From Limimaricola cinnabarinus LL-001 (GTDB lineage: Bacteria; Pseudomonadota; Alphaproteobacteria; Rhodobacterales; Rhodobacteraceae), in assembly GCF_000466965.1 (NCBI RefSeq), contig NZ_BATB01000018.1, positions 1 through 51,686 of the forward strand: DNA of 51,686 nt, read 5' to 3'. This document shows positions 49,123-51,686 of the stretch, in pieces. How positions within the stretch are numbered: the first letter of the stretch is position 1; each line of letters starts with the position of its first letter. The notes under the pieces are model-generated. The model ran no database searches. It had not been told where the DNA came from and worked only from the letters and a program-made list of their open reading frames with translations. The translations under genes and the position numbers were made by a program.

Positions 49123-50018
49123 CGGCGCTGCCCAAGCTCGACGCGCTGTTGAAGCAGGCCTATCTCTTCGCGCCGATTGTGGTGCTGATCTGGGCGCTCT
49201 TTCTCGGCTACTAGGTGATCCGCTGCGGCACGCTGGCGATGATCACCGCCGCCGTGGTGTTCTGGCTCACGCCGAACCGCATGGGGCCGAAGCAGCTCTT
49301 TCACGCACTCGACATCGGCGCGCGCATGGTGCTCCAGCTCGTCGCGGTCTGCGCGGCGTCCGGGATCATCGTCGGGGTCATCGCGCTGACCGGCATCGGC
49401 ACGCGCTTCTCAGCGCTGCTCCTCGGAATCGCCGATCAATCGCAGCTTCTGGCGATGATGTTCTCGATGATTGTCGCGATCATCCTCGGCATGGGCATGC
49501 CCACCACCGCCGCCTACGCGGTGGCGGCCTCGGTCATTGCGCCGGGCCTCATCAACCTCGGGGTGGAGCCGCTGACCGCGCATTTCTTCATCTTCTACTT
49601 CGCGGTGATGTCGGCGATCACGCCGCCGGTGGCGCTCGCCGCCTATGCCGGCGCGGCGCTTGCACAGTCGGACCCGATGAAGACCAGCGTCGAGAGCTTC
49701 CGCATTGGCCTCGCGGCTTTCGTGGTGCCCTACATGTTCTTCTTCTCGGACGCTCTGCTGATGCAGGGCGGTTGGCTCGACACCATCCATGTGACGATCT
49801 CGGCGCTGTTCGGCATCTACCTGCTGTCGTCCGGGATCATCGGCTGGTTCTTCGGCCGGATCGGCTGGATAGCACGGGCACTGCTGACCTGCGGGGCGCT
49901 CGGAATGCTCGATGCCGGGCTGGTCACCGATCTCATCGGGCTGAGCATTGGTGGCGGGCTGTTCCTGTTCCAGCGCAACGTGCTGAAGCTCACGGACCTC
50001 GCCCACGGCAAGGGTTGA
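49122..50018 (+). pseudogene. TRAP transporter large/fused permease, 3' fragment with in-frame stop
   Basis: Begins abruptly as SALPKLDALLKQAYLFAPIVVLIWALFLGY, then TAG (about 49212-49214), then VIRCGTLAMITAAVVFWLTPNR and roughly ten more membrane helices including IILGMGMPTTAAYAVAASVIAPGL and AVMSAITPPVALAAYAGAAL, typical of TAXI/DctM-fused TRAP permeases. The N-terminal half is gone and the stop lies where homologues have a serine codon (TCG to TAG). No substrate-binding protein gene is nearby. Clearly a remnant. Confidence 0.85.
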
Positions 50019-50123
50019 AGACCTCGGCGTCGGCTGGTTCGGTCCTGCCGGCGCCTCTGGTTGTTCTGAATGGGTCCCTGGGGGTTGCGCGGCCCGATGC
50101 CGCAAGGCGTGGAGGTCCGCTTT

Positions 50124-50148
50124 GCGAATGCCGCTCCGCGGCATTTGC
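50124..50148. repeat. 11-bp near-perfect palindrome
   Basis: GCGAATGCCGC, loop TCC, GCGGCATTTGC; ten of eleven positions pair and the other is G-T. It could be a transcription terminator for the TRAP remnant or a REP-type element. Confidence 0.5.
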
Positions 50149-50164
50149 GATCAGCCGAAGGTCA

Positions 50165-50282
50165 GCTTCTCTAATTGGGCGTGTGGGTCAAGCTCCTCTT
50201 CCTTGCATCCTGGGATCGATGTCGCTTCTCTAATTGGGCGTGTGGGTCAAGCTCCTCTTCCTTGCATCCTGGGATCGATGTC
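50165..50282. repeat. 59-bp tandem direct duplication (two copies)
   Basis: Two contiguous copies, 50165-50223 and 50224-50282, each beginning GCTTCTCTAATTGGGCGTG and ending GGGATCGATGTC, identical as far as I can read. The next three bases restart the unit. Non-coding in its surroundings. It lies about 190 bp from the IS110 gene and may mark its target region or a replication slip. Confidence 0.9.
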
Positions 50283-50467
50283 GCTCATCCGGGTCACGCT
50301 TCTCTTCGCAGTCTGGTCGCTCGAGCGCCGCTGCAAGCATTCGTCGGATCGGCAGTGGAGAGCCTTGCTTTGAGACGCGCTTTGTTGGCGCAGCAGACAT
50401 TTTCGGCTTCATCCACGAACCTCGTCCGGTGAGGACGATCCCGTCGGTCCATCGAGAGGGTGTCAGA

Positions 50468-51502
50468 TCATGTTGCAGCCTCCTCGACGGTCGGACGGAA
50501 CTGGGTCCCATCGATCCAGAGGCGATGGAGGATGACCGCAAGCTTGCGAGCCACGGCGACGACAGCGCGGCGCCGGCCCTTGGTGCGCATCAGGCGCATG
50601 CCCCATGACTTGATCCGGGAACCGGCCATGGTCCGCATGAGGAGCGCATTGGCGGCCGCATAGAGCGTCGATCGGACGTCGCGATCACCAGCCTTCGAGA
50701 TGCGGCCCGGGTTGTCTGTTTCTCCGGACTGATATCGCCTCGGCGTCAATCCGAAGTGTGCGGCAACGGTCCGCGACTTCCTGAACCGTGCCGGATCGTC
50801 GACCGCCGCCTTGAACGTCAGAGCCGCGATCGGCCCGACCCCGGGCACCGTCATCATTCGCAGGCAGACCTCGTCGCGGCTCGCCGCCCGCTTCACCCGG
50901 CGGTCCAGTTCAAGGAACTGGTCGTAGAGCGCCCGGCGGGCGTCGAGCAAAGGCAGCATCGCATGGGCCAGGACCTCGTCCATCTCCACCAGGCCGCGTG
51001 CGACCTCGTCGAAGCGCCCGTGGCTGACGCTGGACGGCAGGCGGATGCCGAAGATCTTCAGCAGCCCCCGGACCTCGTTTGCAAGGTCGATGGTCTTGGA
51101 GAGCAACGCGCGCCGCGTGCTCAGGAGGGCGCGGACACCGTGCGACTCCCGGCTCTTCATATGGACCGGGCTGAACCAGCCGGTCCGCAGGACCTGGGCG
51201 ATGCCTCGCGCGTCGTTGCGATCCGTCTTGTTGCGCATGGCCGAGAGGGCCGCATTGACCTGCCGCGCTTCCATGCAGACAACATCGAAACCCCGGTCCC
51301 GAAGTCCGAAGTAGAGGTGCTGGCTCATCGTCCCCGCTTCGAAACCGACCCTGGCCACCGGATTGGGGAAATCCGCCAAGGCGCCGGCAATCGCTTCAAT
51401 TTCACAGGGCAGCTCACGCTCGAGGCGGACCGATCCCTTCTCGTCGACGATGCACAGCGCGCAGCTGCGCAGCGACACGTCCAGTCCAGCATAGTAATCC
51501 AT
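50468..51502 (-). mobile_element. IS110-family transposase (DEDD recombinase)
   Basis: A 344-residue transposase. The N-terminal RuvC-like domain has D8 (GLDVS), E55 (GFEAG), D94 and D97 (KTDRNDARG), the DEDD set. The C-terminal Tnp20 domain has TVPGVGPIAALTFKAAVDDPARF, HFGLTPRRYQSGETDNPGRISKAGDRDVR with the catalytic serine at S269. IS110 elements lack classical inverted repeats and, in studied cases, use a structured bridge RNA from their non-coding end to choose target and donor. All catalytic residues are present, so it may be active. Element borders were not determined. Confidence 0.93.
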
Positions 51503-51666
51503 CAGTCACTCCCTTCATTCGGATCTTTCGATCCTAACGGGAGCTCAACCTCGCCGGTGAGGCAGCCCAATTACCGATGCTCTGGGCCGAATGCCAGTCA
51601 GTCTTTCGGAAAATTTGGGAAACCGGGCCAAGTCTAGCTGCCAGTTCTGTTTGGTAGACATTCAAC
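51503..51666 (-). ncRNA. Candidate bridge-RNA region of the IS110 element
   Basis: The 164 bp upstream of the transposase ATG contain no gene. On the transcript strand they hold a GGATC-GAAA-GATCC hairpin (51521-51534, GNRA-like loop) and a CCTC...GAGG stem near 51555-51570. In the IS110 group the bridge RNA is encoded in this 5' non-coding end. Location and length fit; guide loops could not be assigned. Confidence 0.35.
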
Positions 51667-51685
51667 GGAGCTATGGCTGAAAATG
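51667..51685. repeat. Inverted copy of the window's first 19 bases
   Basis: GGAGCTATGGCTGAAAATG, exact reverse complement of bases 1-19. It reads outward as ribosome binding site plus ATG GCT GAA AAT. Probably the edge of a repeated element continuing past the window. Confidence 0.6.
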
Positions 51686-51686
51686 G

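Larger units (their letters stand above)
50019..50467. other. Intergenic debris between TRAP remnant and IS110 transposase
   Basis: About 450 bp with no credible gene. It contains a near-palindrome at 50124-50148 and a 59-bp tandem duplication at 50165-50282; the part close to 50467 is probably the 3' non-coding end of the IS110 element. Confidence 0.5.

Noticed and set aside
50171-50180. TAATTGGGC shared between the 59-bp repeat and the IS110 5' end as a guide-target match
   Set aside because: Nine bases found in opposite orientation is within chance, and the element borders are unknown.

Overview
The window is GC-rich, densely coding DNA from an alphaproteobacterium, most likely a member of the Rhodobacterales/Roseobacter group. 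The evidence is the mreBCD-mrdA-rodA cell-shape operon beside leuA, a class I lysyl-tRNA synthetase, a roseobacter-type KpsE with a long Pro/Ala-rich cytoplasmic head, an NDUFS4-like complex I accessory protein, and several small proteins typical of that family. No species is claimed.

Layout. (1) 1-4862 is accessory DNA: a VOC-fold gene, an AT-richer two-gene DUF262 + HEPN cassette and a large tyrosine integrase lying against the 3' end of tRNA-Gln(UUG). (2) 5.0-8.4 kb holds envelope polysaccharide genes (kdsA, kpsE-like, kpsT). (3) 8.6-10.3 kb holds a 24-codon mini-gene, a uracil-DNA-glycosylase-family gene and sseB. (4) 10.1-16.7 kb is the elongasome operon, read leftwards mreB, mreC, mreD, mrdA(PBP2), rodA, then a hydroxyacid dehydrogenase. 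(5) 16.9-18.7 kb is leuA with a Leu-rich leader peptide and an attenuator hairpin. (6) 18.7-28.6 kb is mixed metabolism and transport: GST, two SDRs, an 18-repeat MORN protein, an MFS exporter, an MBL hydrolase, a zincin, gltX and a thioredoxin-reductase-like protein. (7) 28.7-36.6 kb is a YbbA/YbbP-type ABC pair divergent from tesA, then dodecin, cold-shock protein, a beta-propeller protein, nadD and dacB. (8) 36.6-48.6 kb has lysS, a large beta-helix protein, two small helical proteins, tRNA-Ala(CGC), an outer-membrane protein, YdcF, uvrB, the NDUFS4-like gene and MYG1. (9) 48.8-51.7 kb is decaying DNA: two gene stumps joined head to tail, a 59-bp tandem duplication and an IS110-family transposase.

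How the genes work together. MreBCD, PBP2 and RodA build the lateral wall and DacB trims it. KdsA, KpsE and KpsT serve lipopolysaccharide/capsule synthesis and export. LeuA is the committed step of leucine synthesis and its leader looks like ribosome-stalling attenuation from a leaderless transcript. The DUF262/HEPN pair, with a canonical DGQQR motif and an RNxxxH ribonuclease motif, is the best candidate for a little-characterised anti-phage or conflict system.

Data-quality caution. Five apparent single-base deletions break sseB, mrdA (expected to be essential) and the ABC permease (three times). Four of them can be repaired by restoring one C in GCCT, so consensus errors are at least as likely as true pseudogenes. 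The two window ends carry the same 19-bp sequence in inverted orientation, which suggests that both ends stop at copies of one repeated element.
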